DNA from: Acidobacteriota bacterium
Lineage (GTDB): Bacteria > Acidobacteriota > Terriglobia > Acidiferrales > UBA7541
Reading direction: 5' to 3'
Assembly: GCA_003225315.1 (NCBI GenBank)
Contig: QHZD01000032.1
Location: 1 to 64,000, forward strand
Length of the DNA: 64,000 nucleotides
In this document: positions 17,645 to 25,964 of the stretch, one piece after another
Layout: the number at the start of each line of letters is the position of its first letter
Position numbering within the stretch: position 1 is the first letter of the stretch
Translations under genes and position numbers: made by a program
Notes under the pieces: model-generated
Told to the model about the DNA's origin: nothing
The model's input: the letters and a program-made list of their open reading frames with translations, nothing else
Database searches by the model: none

Positions 17645-18508
17645 ATGGCCGAATCTCCATCCCACCAATTCGGTCAAGTCATAGGAGACATTCTGGAAGC
17701 CGCAGTGAAGCCCGTGCTTCAGGAATTCGCTGACAAATATAATCTCTACCTGGACAAACAGGGCCCGAGACCAACCCGCGACGGAAATAAGGTGAGTTGG
17801 GTAGATAAGAACGGCAATAAGCACGACCTTGACTTCGTCTTAGAAAGAAGCGGAACCCCAAGGATAGTAGGCACGCCGGTGGCTTTCATAGAGACGGCTT
17901 GGCGCCGATACACAAAGCATTCCAGAAATAAGGCACAGGAAATACAAGGCGCTATCATGCCCTTGGTTGAGACCTACGGAACAAGTCCGTTCATTGGTGC
18001 GGTGTTAGCGGGGGAGTTTACAGAGGGTGCCCTCTCGCAATTGGACTCCTTGGGTTTCGCGATTGCTTACTTTCCTTACAAAACGGTCTTAGAGGCCTTT
18101 TCAACTGTCGGTATCGATGCAAGTTCTGACGAGCGAACTGCGGACAGCGAGTTCGCCAAAAGAATGCGGAGATGGAATAATTTGGCAGATTCTGACAAAC
18201 AAAAAGTAGGCCGGTTACTGCTTCGACTCAATGCTCGGCAAATGGGCAATTTCATGGGCCGTTTGGAGAAGACCATAAATCGGCAGGTCAAGACTGTCCG
18301 AATATTGCCACTTCACGGCGAACCAAAGGAATGGAAGAACGTAGGGGATGCGATCAAATTTATCTCAAACTATAAAGAAGATTCTCCCTCATCTGAATTC
18401 TGTAGATATGAAGTCACGATTCTCTATATGAACGGCAATCGGATAACCGGCGAATTTCAGAACAAGAAAGAAGCAATACAGTTCTTAGAAACGAATCAAG
18501 GCACTTAA
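17645..18508 (+). CDS. Putative restriction endonuclease partner of the methyltransferase
   Basis: A 287-residue soluble protein with no name I can assign. Residues 59-67 (KHDLDFVLE) and 79-101 (start PVAFIETAWRRYTKHSRNK) look like a PD-(D/E)xK core: acidic pair Asp61/Asp63, then Glu83 on a strand, with the usual Lys replaced, reading E-T-A-W, and Lys91/Lys96 downstream. The helix RNKAQEIQGAI fits the next core helix. The C-terminal 130 residues are charged and may bind DNA. The 3-base gap to the methyltransferase and the shared low GC argue for joint acquisition. Nuclease activity is inferred from context and motif only. Confidence 0.55.
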   Translation: MAESPSHQFGQVIGDILEAAVKPVLQEFADKYNLYLDKQGPRPTRDGNKVSWVDKNGNKHDLDFVLERSGTPRIVGTPVAFIETAWRRYTKHSRNKAQEIQGAIMPLVETYGTSPFIGAVLAGEFTEGALSQLDSLGFAIAYFPYKTVLEAFSTVGIDASSDERTADSEFAKRMRRWNNLADSDKQKVGRLLLRLNARQMGNFMGRLEKTINRQVKTVRILPLHGEPKEWKNVGDAIKFISNYKEDSPSSEFCRYEVTILYMNGNRITGEFQNKKEAIQFLETNQGT

Positions 18509-19292
18509 AGAAGAGACCGGCGAGGCCACCAGATCTCCAACGTCCAAGTTTCGGCAGTGCAAGACGGTTTTTAATTTTTCCTGTCGAGGTTCTTAGAGCG
18601 TCTTTGCCTCAACTTTCTTCGGGGCCTTTGGTTTTCCACAGATTTCCACAATTCTTTCGAACGAGACCCCTCCCGCAAACCCTTTCCCTCCGCCAACTTG
18701 AACCCCACTGTGTCAAATAGCCAACGTCCATTCGAATCACTAACAAGTTATCCTTGAAAAAATATTACTATCGTGCTACCATAATCTTTGAACTTGACGC
18801 TCCATCCTCGCCTTTGGAGTGCGGTGGCAAGCCACCGCTTTTCCTTCTTTCTGGCCCCGCCACCTTCTTCTCCGAATCTCTGTGCCCGGACTCTACCCCA
18901 GTCGCTCCGTCCCGATCTTATCGGTAAGATCCCGGCCCTGTCGGGACTAGGCCGGGACGAACTCTGCGCAAAATCCGACATTGACCTTCGTTATTTCCGT
19001 AACTCCTTTGCTCTCTATCCTTTCGCTGACTCCCACCCTCTAAATCCTATTGTGTCAATCCTTTACAAAAAAGTGGGAGGGAGGGTCCCTTCGCCGTTCA
19101 GACTCCACCCTTGCTTTAACTCCTTTAGCTGCAACATTTATGGACACCCCCGCAACTGTTGCAAACAAAGGACTTACAGTCTAGCTAAGTCTTTTAGATG
19201 CAACACTTACACAAATCACGGGGGAGGGGTCTCAGGTCGCTACGCTGGCTTTCCTTGCTTCGTTACCTCGTTACATCGCTGCTTCATTCTGC
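18509..19292. other. Gene-free region with fragments of dispersed repeats
   Basis: No gene is supported in about 780 bases. It contains a well-preserved copy of a dispersed repeat (18990-19240) and a weaker relative at about 18640-18720 with GACCCCTCCCGC. It also holds a palindrome around 18918-18955 (GATCTTATCGGTAAGATC). It bounds the methyltransferase-nuclease island on its right. Confidence 0.6.
18990..19240 (-). repeat. Dispersed G-rich repeat, copy A
   Basis: Read on the minus strand this stretch shares, in the same order, the words GTAAGTGTTGCATC, GTAAGTCCTTTGTTTGCAACA, TTTTTTGTAAAGGATTGACAC and TTTAGAGGGTGGGAGTC (first and second read loosely) with copy B at 42903-43160. It is a non-coding element about 250 bases long, in inverted orientation to copy B. 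Confidence 0.8.
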
Positions 19293-20402
19293 TCAATGAT
19301 CGTGCGACATGCCGGCCATGTCGTGGGGCATTTTCGTATTCCGCCGCAGCGCCGCCATCTTCGCGTCGTCGCTCGCGGCAAAGTAGCCCACCGCGATTCC
19401 CATTGCGCCATCGCGCAGCAGCTTGCCGGTCGGATTGTCGTACGTCGCGGAAATCTTCAGCACGTCGCCTTTCGCGAATTTGTACCCGCCCTCTTCCACG
19501 AACAATTTTACCGGCACGGATTCCAGATGCCCTTCCGCGTCGGCCGTTGCATCGAGCGTCGCCACGGTTTCTTTGCGCGACATATCCTGCAGCACAATTT
19601 CCTTCCCATAGTCGTGCAGGTGTCCGCCCACTCCAATCAGCACGCCGTCATATTTCACCGTCACCGTTCCGGTCTTTTCGCTTTTTCCCGCCGGAAGGTC
19701 ATAGCCGGAATTCCCGCAAGCCGCTACGTCCATCCACGCGGGATAAACATTCTTTCGCGGCGCAGCCGCATCACTCGCCTCTTGAAACGGAATCGCGACC
19801 TCCAGATACGCCTTGTCATACGACGTGGCCGTTGGGTTGTACATCATCGTTTCGATGCGGATCTGTTCGCCTTTTTGCACGCGATATCCATAGCCGGGGA
19901 TTTCGGCCCAGTCCGTCAGTTCGCTGCCCGCGCCAAAAATGTGCTCTTCCTTATTGGGGCAGAGAAAATCCGCGCGATTCTCGTTCCAGAACGCCACATG
20001 ATGCAGTACCGTTCCCGGCACGGCGTTCCCGGCGGCGTCCACAAGCTTCGGGTGATACGCCAGCAGCCACCCATCGAGCGGCACCGTCCAAATCAGGTCC
20101 GGCGGCTGCGGCATTTTCATGTGCGAGGTGTGCGCCGGCAAATTCATCGGGCCCACGCGCAGCGTAATTGTATGCGTGGCCATGTCGAAATTCGGATCGA
20201 GCTTGACGCCTTTCGCCACCGCGTGGTGCATGCCTTCCTGCATGAATCCGTGATGCTCGTGCTGCATCGGCATCGGTTTCGCCGCGCCTTCGGCTTGTTT
20301 TTCTTGGGCGAGAGCTGTGCTGGCGGCCAGCAAGAACGTTCCGCAGATGGCGATTACTTTGATGATTGCTGTGATGCTCGTTTTGATTATTGGTTTGACC
20401 AT
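19293..20402 (-). CDS. Exported copper monooxygenase-like (PHM/DBH fold) protein, His/Met-rich
   Basis: A 369-residue exported protein with a signal peptide (1-32). The fold resembles the copper type II ascorbate-dependent monooxygenases. The CuA-type motif is VLHHVAFWNE with His134/His135 and the CuB-type motif is GGHLHDYG with His261/His263. Met186/Met187 in ETMMYNP could be the axial Met region. The ends are rich in metal ligands: PMPMQHEHHGFMQEGMHH near the N-terminus and MPHDMAGMSHDH at the C-terminus. This suggests periplasmic copper binding or a copper-dependent oxidation. It has no adjacent copper exporter or regulator. Family membership is better supported than catalysis. Confidence 0.65.
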   Translation of the reverse strand: MVKPIIKTSITAIIKVIAICGTFLLAASTALAQEKQAEGAAKPMPMQHEHHGFMQEGMHHAVAKGVKLDPNFDMATHTITLRVGPMNLPAHTSHMKMPQPPDLIWTVPLDGWLLAYHPKLVDAAGNAVPGTVLHHVAFWNENRADFLCPNKEEHIFGAGSELTDWAEIPGYGYRVQKGEQIRIETMMYNPTATSYDKAYLEVAIPFQEASDAAAPRKNVYPAWMDVAACGNSGYDLPAGKSEKTGTVTVKYDGVLIGVGGHLHDYGKEIVLQDMSRKETVATLDATADAEGHLESVPVKLFVEEGGYKFAKGDVLKISATYDNPTGKLLRDGAMGIAVGYFAASDDAKMAALRRNTKMPHDMAGMSHDH

Positions 20403-20772
20403 TGGACTTCTCCGGGTCTTCCGTCTCCTGGACGGGGCCTTCTTTCATCATACTCCCCGCCGGAAAACGGCGTAATGCAATGGGGCGTACTTCCAAATGA
20501 GCAACAACCCTGCTCAAATGTGGAAGAGGAGAAAAACAGAGACGCCTGGTGTAGAGCGTCTGGGCTTTCAATGAAATAAATAAATGCGCGCCTTATTAAT
20601 ATTGTGTTGTTACGTTTTTCGCATTTTTTCACGGAACAGACACTTGACACCAGAACGACGCAGGCGTAAAAAAACAGGTACTGGGGTAGGATTTCTAAAA
20701 TTTGATGGAACCAGCGTGTTTCGCAGCCGCGACTTCCGCAGTGGAAGTGTGTCGTTAGTCAAAGGAGGCTGT

Positions 20773-21180
20773 ATGCCTGCAAGCCAGCCAGGCCAAGCAC
20801 TTCGCACCCTTTGTTACGAGCACCACGTAGAGATGAGGTTGCAGCAGAGCTTTTCCAACGGCCAAAACACCGGGCAAACGGCAACGTATGCCTGTCCCCA
20901 GCCTGATTGCCTCGTCCACTACAGCATCGATGGTGGATATTTCCTGCCGAGCCAAAACGGACATAGAAATGATCTGGAAGTGATTCCCAGGGTCCGGTGC
21001 CTCGACGATGGGACGCCCATGTATCTCGCTGAAATCGATCTGGACAAAAGAGAATATCGCTTGTGGATATGCCCGCGATGCGGCGGGCAACGCACGCATG
21101 AGCAGGGCTTAGTAGGCGTGGCGCGGAGAGATCAGGATGTCAGCGGGGAAATGCGAAGCAGAAATGAGAACCCGCGGTAG
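20773..21180 (+). CDS. Small zinc-ribbon-like hypothetical protein
   Basis: A 135-residue protein with a very strong ribosome binding site AAAGGAGG (20761-20768) four bases before the ATG. Two possible zinc knuckles are visible: LCYEHH (about 13-18) with CPQPDC (about 41-46), and VRCLDDG with WICPRCGG (about 99-106). It has no signal peptide. The role is unknown; such proteins often bind metal, RNA or protein. Upstream in-frame codons to 20584 exist but lack a binding site. Confidence 0.65.
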   Translation: MPASQPGQALRTLCYEHHVEMRLQQSFSNGQNTGQTATYACPQPDCLVHYSIDGGYFLPSQNGHRNDLEVIPRVRCLDDGTPMYLAEIDLDKREYRLWICPRCGGQRTHEQGLVGVARRDQDVSGEMRSRNENPR

Positions 21181-21218
21181 CGTCCAAGCATAAACTTCCC
21201 GCATCACTCTGGCCACGA

Positions 21219-21518
21219 TTAATTTGGTTTGGTCCACTCTTTTTCCGGCGATAAGAGTTCCAGCCCGACAGCATACTTCTCTTTTTCCACGCGCTCGCAA
21301 TACACGACCCGCGCTTCGGTATGGATGCCAAGTTCGGGAGAGGTCAGCAGAACGACAGAGCCCACGCTCCACACGTGTTCGGTCGCCACGCGTATCCCAC
21401 CCGCACTTACGTTTTCCGCGACGGCTTCCTCTCTGAGTTGAGAAGCATCCGGGCAGCCAAGTTCTACAATGGCTCTTTTTGCAATCCGCGAGCGGGATCG
21501 GCCAGAGCGCTCTGCCAT
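21219..21518 (-). CDS. PilZ-domain protein
   Basis: A 99-residue stand-alone PilZ domain. The N-terminal Arg-rich segment SRSRIAKRA (about 8-16) provides the RxxxR-type c-di-GMP contact and ENVSAGGIRV (about 35-44) is the (D/N)xSxxG motif. The rest follows the PilZ beta-barrel (VGSVVLLTSPELGI, ARVVYCERVEKEKYAVGLEL). It should bind cyclic di-GMP in the cytoplasm and relay it to an unknown target; the polysaccharide cluster in this window would be a natural candidate but is 14 kb away. It converges with the zinc-ribbon gene. Confidence 0.8.
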   Translation of the reverse strand: MAERSGRSRSRIAKRAIVELGCPDASQLREEAVAENVSAGGIRVATEHVWSVGSVVLLTSPELGIHTEARVVYCERVEKEKYAVGLELLSPEKEWTKPN

Positions 21519-21584
21519 AAGACACCGACTCCAATAGCGGGGGCCTCCATTGGAGGCGGGACGGAGTCCCAGTGAGGGCTAGAG

Positions 21585-21596
21585 GATAATATTATC
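21585..21596. promoter_or_regulatory. Perfect 12-bp palindrome GATAATATTATC
   Basis: An AT-rich perfect palindrome lies in the spacer between the PilZ gene and the sugar-catabolism operon, about 100 bases before the first start codon. It is a plausible operator for a transcription factor controlling the operon; no regulator gene is adjacent. Confidence 0.35.
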
Positions 21597-21697
21597 TCGT
21601 ACTGCCACTTGTTGGGTAGCCCCACCGCGACTTCGCAAACATGGCGTCCGTTGCTGTGTCATTGGTAGACTTTCCTGCACTCCGAGGTGGCTTCGAA

Positions 21698-22552
21698 ATG
21701 AAACTGATTCGATTCGGCGAGATGGGGCGGGAAAAGCCGGGCGTGCTTCTTGAGGATGGAACGCGCCTGGATGTTTCCGGGTTTGGTTCCGACTATGACG
21801 AGGCGTTTTTCGCGGGCGGCGGAATTGCCAAACTTCGGACCTGGCTGGCAAGACAGGGCGCTTCCTCGCTACGAGTGCGGGAATCGGTGCGATTGGGGCC
21901 TCCGATTTGCCGGCCGAGCAAGATTGTGTGCATCGGACTGAATTTCCAGGACCACGCGGAAGAGAGCGGAATGGAAATTCCGAAAGAGCCGGTAATTTTT
22001 TTCAAGGCGACTTCCGCGCTGGTGGGACCAAACGATCCGCTGGTCATTCCGAAAAATGCGACGAAAGTGGACTGGGAAGTGGAATTGGCGATCGTGATAG
22101 AGAAAAAAGCGAGCTACGTCAGCAGAGAAAACGCGATGGATTTCGTGGCTGGTTTTACGCTGCATAACGATTATTCGGAGCGCAGCTTTCAACTGGAGCG
22201 CGGAGGGCAATGGGTAAAAGGGAAGAGCGCGGATTCGTTCGCGCCGCTGGGACCATTTTTGGCCACGAAAGATGAAATTCGAGATTTCAATCAGCTGGGC
22301 ATGTGGTTGAAGGTGAATGGAGAGTTCCGGCAAAGAGGCTCCACGTCCAAGATGATTTTTGATGTGCCGGCAGTGGTGGCGTATGTCAGCGAATTCATGA
22401 CGCTGCTGCCAGGAGACGTGATCAGCACGGGGACGCCGCCGGGCGTGGGCCTGGGGATGAAGCCGCCGCAATATCTGAAAGCGGGCGACGTGGTGGAGTT
22501 AGGGATTGATGGGTTGGGAGAATCTCGGCAGGAAGTTGTGGACTATCGATGA
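21698..22552 (+). CDS. Fumarylacetoacetate hydrolase-family (2,4-diketo-3-deoxy-L-fuconate hydrolase-like)
   Basis: A 284-residue FAH-fold hydrolase. Landmarks are VCIGLNFQDHAEE (about 71-83), the metal-binding DWEVELAIVIEK (about 124-135), then FTLHNDYSER and GKSADSFAPLGPF, and STGTPPGVGLG near the C-terminus. In the L-fucose oxidative pathway this family splits 2,4-diketo-3-deoxy-L-fuconate into pyruvate and L-lactate. The ATG at 21698 is preceded by GAGGTGG. It is the first of five same-strand genes, all with matching pathway functions, which supports this specific role over fumarylacetoacetate or ureidoglycolate cleavage. Confidence 0.8.
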   Translation: MKLIRFGEMGREKPGVLLEDGTRLDVSGFGSDYDEAFFAGGGIAKLRTWLARQGASSLRVRESVRLGPPICRPSKIVCIGLNFQDHAEESGMEIPKEPVIFFKATSALVGPNDPLVIPKNATKVDWEVELAIVIEKKASYVSRENAMDFVAGFTLHNDYSERSFQLERGGQWVKGKSADSFAPLGPFLATKDEIRDFNQLGMWLKVNGEFRQRGSTSKMIFDVPAVVAYVSEFMTLLPGDVISTGTPPGVGLGMKPPQYLKAGDVVELGIDGLGESRQEVVDYR

Positions 22553-22576
22553 CAGAATTTGAAGCGGGCCGTAGCG

Positions 22577-23431
22577 ATGCACATTGACGCGCATCAACAT
22601 TTTTGGATTTACGATCAGCGCGAGTATGACTGGATTGATGACTTGATGGCGGCGCTGCGGCGAGATTTTCTTCCGGCCGATTTGAAACCGGAGCTGGAGG
22701 GCAGCGGTTTTCAAGGATGCGTTGCGGTGCAAGCGCGGCAGACGCTGGAAGAAACGCGCTGGCTGCTGGAACTGGCAGAGCGTGCCCCTTTCATCCTGGG
22801 AGTGGTGGGCTGGGTGGATTTGCGGTCGCCGCGATTGCGATTCGAATTGGAATCGTTTGCCGGGAAGTCCAAGCTGGTGGGCGTCCGGCACATCGTGCAG
22901 AGCGAGCCGGATGAGCAGTTCCTGCTGCAGCCGGATTTTCTTCGTGGCATCGCACTGCTGGAAGAATTTGATCTGGCTTACGACGTCCTTATTTATACCC
23001 GGCACCTACCCGTGGCGACGGAATTCGTGGGGCGATTTCCGCGGCAGCGATTTGTGCTAGATCATATGGCGAAACCGCCGATCAAGAGCCGCGGGGTTGA
23101 TGAGTGGGCGCGCGGTATCCAGGGTTTGACGGCATTTCCCAATGTTTATTGCAAAGTGTCCGGCCTGGTCACGGAGGCGGATTGGCAGGTGTGGAAGCCA
23201 GAGGATATACGGCCCTATCTGGACGTGGCGTTCGAATGCTTTGGACCGAGCCGATTGATGGCCGGATCGGATTGGCCGGTGTGCACGGTGGCGGCGCCGT
23301 ATGCGCGCGTCATGAACCTGGTGAAGGATTATCTCGGAAAGTATTCAACGAACGAAAAGGAGGCGGTTCTGGGGGAAAACGCCTCGGCGTTTTGGAGATT
23401 AAAACGGCAGGAGAAGCAGGTCCGCGACTAA
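22577..23431 (+). CDS. Amidohydrolase-family L-fuconolactonase-like lactonase
   Basis: A 284-residue amidohydrolase_2 TIM-barrel protein. It begins with the metal-binding DAHQHFW (HxH, residues 4-10). VRHIVQSEPD, FVLDHMAKP (conserved His) and MAGSDWPVC (catalytic Asp) follow in order, the pattern of L-fuconolactonase and rhamnonolactonase. It would open the sugar lactone made by the dehydrogenase at 25965. The ATG at 22577 fits the family start; a TTG at 22559 in frame is possible. It follows the hydrolase gene by 24 bases. Confidence 0.8.
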   Translation: MHIDAHQHFWIYDQREYDWIDDLMAALRRDFLPADLKPELEGSGFQGCVAVQARQTLEETRWLLELAERAPFILGVVGWVDLRSPRLRFELESFAGKSKLVGVRHIVQSEPDEQFLLQPDFLRGIALLEEFDLAYDVLIYTRHLPVATEFVGRFPRQRFVLDHMAKPPIKSRGVDEWARGIQGLTAFPNVYCKVSGLVTEADWQVWKPEDIRPYLDVAFECFGPSRLMAGSDWPVCTVAAPYARVMNLVKDYLGKYSTNEKEAVLGENASAFWRLKRQEKQVRD

Positions 23432-23514
23432 CCGCGCGGCGTGGTCTACAATGCAGGGGAATTGCAGTGGGCGGCCGCAAGAGGTTGCGTTGGGGGGAAG
23501 TCCTGGGCGATTGA

Positions 23515-25164
23515 ATGCAAAACAAGGTGCTCAAACTCGATTCGAAAGATAACGTGCTGATCGCGCTGACGGATTTGCGCCGAGGCGAGCAGGTTTCTTT
23601 TGACTCCCGAACCTATACGCTGGAATCGGACGTTCCCGCGAAACACAAATTCGCCACGGAAGATCTAGCTGCCGGCGGGCGCGTTGTTATGTACGGTGTG
23701 CTCGTCGGGAAAGCGATGGAGACCATCCGGCGCGGAGGATTGCTGACCACGCGGAACATCCACCACGAAGCCGCGGCGTTTCAAGGGAAAACGGAAGAGT
23801 ATCGCTGGGCGCCACCGGACGTGTCGCGATGGAAGCAACGGGAATTCCTGGGATATCGCCGGTCAGACGGCCAGGTGGGCACGCGCAATTACTGGATCGT
23901 GGTTCCGCTGGTGTTCTGCGAAAACCGGAACATTGCGGTGCTGAAGCAGGCGTTTGAGGAGGAGCTTGGCTTCGCGGCGCCGCAAGTTTACCGGAGACAA
24001 GTGGCGGAGCTGGCGCGGCTGTATGCGGATGGGCGGACGGACGAGATCAAGACACGCGAGTTGACCAGAGACACGGCGAAGCCGCAACGTTCCCGAGTTT
24101 TCGAAAATGTGGATGGTGTGCGGTTTCTGCTGCATGACGGCGGCTGCGGCGGAACACGGGAAGATTCGACCAATCTTTGCGGACTGATCGCCGGGTATAT
24201 CCATCACCCGAACGTGGCGGGAGCGACGGTACTCAGCTTGGGCTGCCAGCATGCGCAGGTCGGAATTTTGCGTGCCGAGTTGCGGAAGCGGAATCCGAAT
24301 TTCGATAAACCACTAGTGATCGTGGAACAGCAGCAGAGCGGCACGGAAGTTGCGATGCTGACGGAGGCTATTCGAAGCACGTTCCTGGGCCTGATGGAAG
24401 CGAACCGGTGCCTGCGGACGCCTGCACCGCTTTCGAGTTTGTGTATCGGACTAAAATGCGGTGGCTCGGACGGATTTTCCGGGCTGTCGGCGAACCCAGC
24501 CATTGGGCACACGTCGGATATTCTGGCGGCGCTGGGCGGAAAAACGATACTTTCCGAGTTTCCGGAATTGTGCGGGGTGGAACAGGAACTGATCAACCGC
24601 AGCAGGCGCAAGGAAGTTGCAGACCGGTTCATTCACCTGATGAAAAGCTATGGAGCCAGGGCGAAAGCGGTTGGATCGGGATTTGAGATGAATCCCAGCC
24701 CGGGGAACATGCGCGATGGACTGTTGACGGACGCGATGAAATCGGCGGGCGCGGCGAGGAAAGGGGGGAGTTCTCCGGTGACGGCTGTGCTGGATTATCC
24801 GGAATATTCGTCCGAAGCAGGACTGAACCTGCAGTGCACACCGGGAAACGACGTGGAATGTGTAACGGCGCAAGTCGGTGCGGGGGCTAGCGTGGTGCTG
24901 TTTACCACAGGGCTGGGGACGCCGACGGGAAATCCCATCGCGCCGGTGGTGAAACTGGCCACGAATTCCGGGCTGGCGCAGCGGATGGGGGATATCATCG
25001 ACATCGACACAGGTGGAATTATTTCCGGAGAAAAGACGATCCAGCAGATGGGCGAGGAAATTCTGGAGTTCGTCATCCGAACCGCCGGCGGAGAGGCGCG
25101 CACGAAGGCCGAAGGCAAAGGCCAGGAAGATTTTATTCCGTGGAAAAGAGGAATCTCACTCTGA
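23515..25164 (+). CDS. uxaA: UxaA-family altronate/fuconate-type dehydratase
   Basis: A 549-residue sugar-acid dehydratase with an N-terminal SAF domain (about 1-95) and a C-terminal D-galactarate/altronate dehydratase domain (about 105-535). Seen motifs are FLGYRRSDGQVGTRNYW (about 116-132), HDGGCGGTRED, LSLGCQHAQ and LKCGGSDGFSG, with the conserved Cys and acidic residues for a metal. It would remove water from an aldonate to give a 2-keto-3-deoxy acid. In this operon the likely substrate is L-fuconate or a related 6-deoxy acid, where an enolase-superfamily enzyme is the more familiar choice. Its end overlaps the next gene by 25 bases. Confidence 0.8.
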   Translation: MQNKVLKLDSKDNVLIALTDLRRGEQVSFDSRTYTLESDVPAKHKFATEDLAAGGRVVMYGVLVGKAMETIRRGGLLTTRNIHHEAAAFQGKTEEYRWAPPDVSRWKQREFLGYRRSDGQVGTRNYWIVVPLVFCENRNIAVLKQAFEEELGFAAPQVYRRQVAELARLYADGRTDEIKTRELTRDTAKPQRSRVFENVDGVRFLLHDGGCGGTREDSTNLCGLIAGYIHHPNVAGATVLSLGCQHAQVGILRAELRKRNPNFDKPLVIVEQQQSGTEVAMLTEAIRSTFLGLMEANRCLRTPAPLSSLCIGLKCGGSDGFSGLSANPAIGHTSDILAALGGKTILSEFPELCGVEQELINRSRRKEVADRFIHLMKSYGARAKAVGSGFEMNPSPGNMRDGLLTDAMKSAGAARKGGSSPVTAVLDYPEYSSEAGLNLQCTPGNDVECVTAQVGAGASVVLFTTGLGTPTGNPIAPVVKLATNSGLAQRMGDIIDIDTGGIISGEKTIQQMGEEILEFVIRTAGGEARTKAEGKGQEDFIPWKRGISL

Positions 25165-25961
25165 AGAGCCCCAGCCGCGGCGCGAAGAATTTCAGGCTCG
25201 ACGGAAAAACCGCCATTGTGACGGGCGGCGGAAGCGGCATCGGGCAGGCAATTGCCTTGCGTTTCGCGGCGAATGGCGCCGCAGTACGAATTGTTGATAT
25301 TAATCTTCAGCAGGCAGAAGTTACGTCGAAACGGATTGCCGATGCCGGCGGGCAGGCGACGGCGCACGCATGCGATGTGACGAACCAGCGGCAAGTACGG
25401 GAAGTGTTCGAGAAGTTCTTTGCCAAAGAGCGTGCGCAAATCCTGGTGAACAACGCGGGAATTTCTCACATCGGCACGGTGGAGAGCACGACGGAGGAGG
25501 ATTTCGACCGGCTCTTTCGCGTGAACGTGAAGGGCGTATACAACGGGATGTTCGCGTGCATCGGGCACATGAAAGTAAACGGTGGCGGCGTGATTCTTAA
25601 TATGGCTTCCATCGCGGGGTCGGCGGCGCTTGCGGACCGGTTTGCGTATTCGATGACCAAGGGCGCGGTGATTGCAATGACGTATTCCGTGGCCAAGGAT
25701 TACGTGCAGCACGGCATTCGGTGCAATTGCATTTCGCCAGCACGAGTACACACGCCGTTCGTAGACGACTACTTGCGGAAGAATTATCCGGGGCGAGAGC
25801 AGGAAATGTTTGAAAAGTTGGCAAAATCGCAGCCCATTGGAAGAATGGGCGAGCCGGAGGAAGTGGCTTCCCTGGCGTTATTCCTATGTTCGGATGAGGC
25901 GAGGTTCATTACCGGGGCCGATTATCCACTGGACGGCGGATTTTTCAACTTGCGCGGCTAA
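25140..25961 (+). CDS. SDR oxidoreductase, 2-keto-3-deoxy-L-fuconate dehydrogenase-like
   Basis: A 273-residue classical short-chain dehydrogenase. The NAD-binding motif is TGGGSGIG (about 28-35), with NNAG at 108-111 and catalytic Ser-Tyr-Lys in MASIAGS and YSMTKG. The C-terminal block is ADYPLDGGF. The acidic residue in VRIVDIN favours NAD over NADP. In the oxidative L-fucose pathway an enzyme of this type oxidises 2-keto-3-deoxy-L-fuconate to the 2,4-diketo acid. The start is a GTG inside the end of the dehydratase gene, implying translational coupling. Confidence 0.75.
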   Translation: MEKRNLTLKSPSRGAKNFRLDGKTAIVTGGGSGIGQAIALRFAANGAAVRIVDINLQQAEVTSKRIADAGGQATAHACDVTNQRQVREVFEKFFAKERAQILVNNAGISHIGTVESTTEEDFDRLFRVNVKGVYNGMFACIGHMKVNGGGVILNMASIAGSAALADRFAYSMTKGAVIAMTYSVAKDYVQHGIRCNCISPARVHTPFVDDYLRKNYPGREQEMFEKLAKSQPIGRMGEPEEVASLALFLCSDEARFITGADYPLDGGFFNLRG

Positions 25962-25964
25962 ATC

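Noticed and set aside
18788-20579. Two long plus-strand open frames (459 and 427 codons)
   Set aside because: They start in repeat DNA or overlap the copper monooxygenase-like gene in antisense and show no domain.
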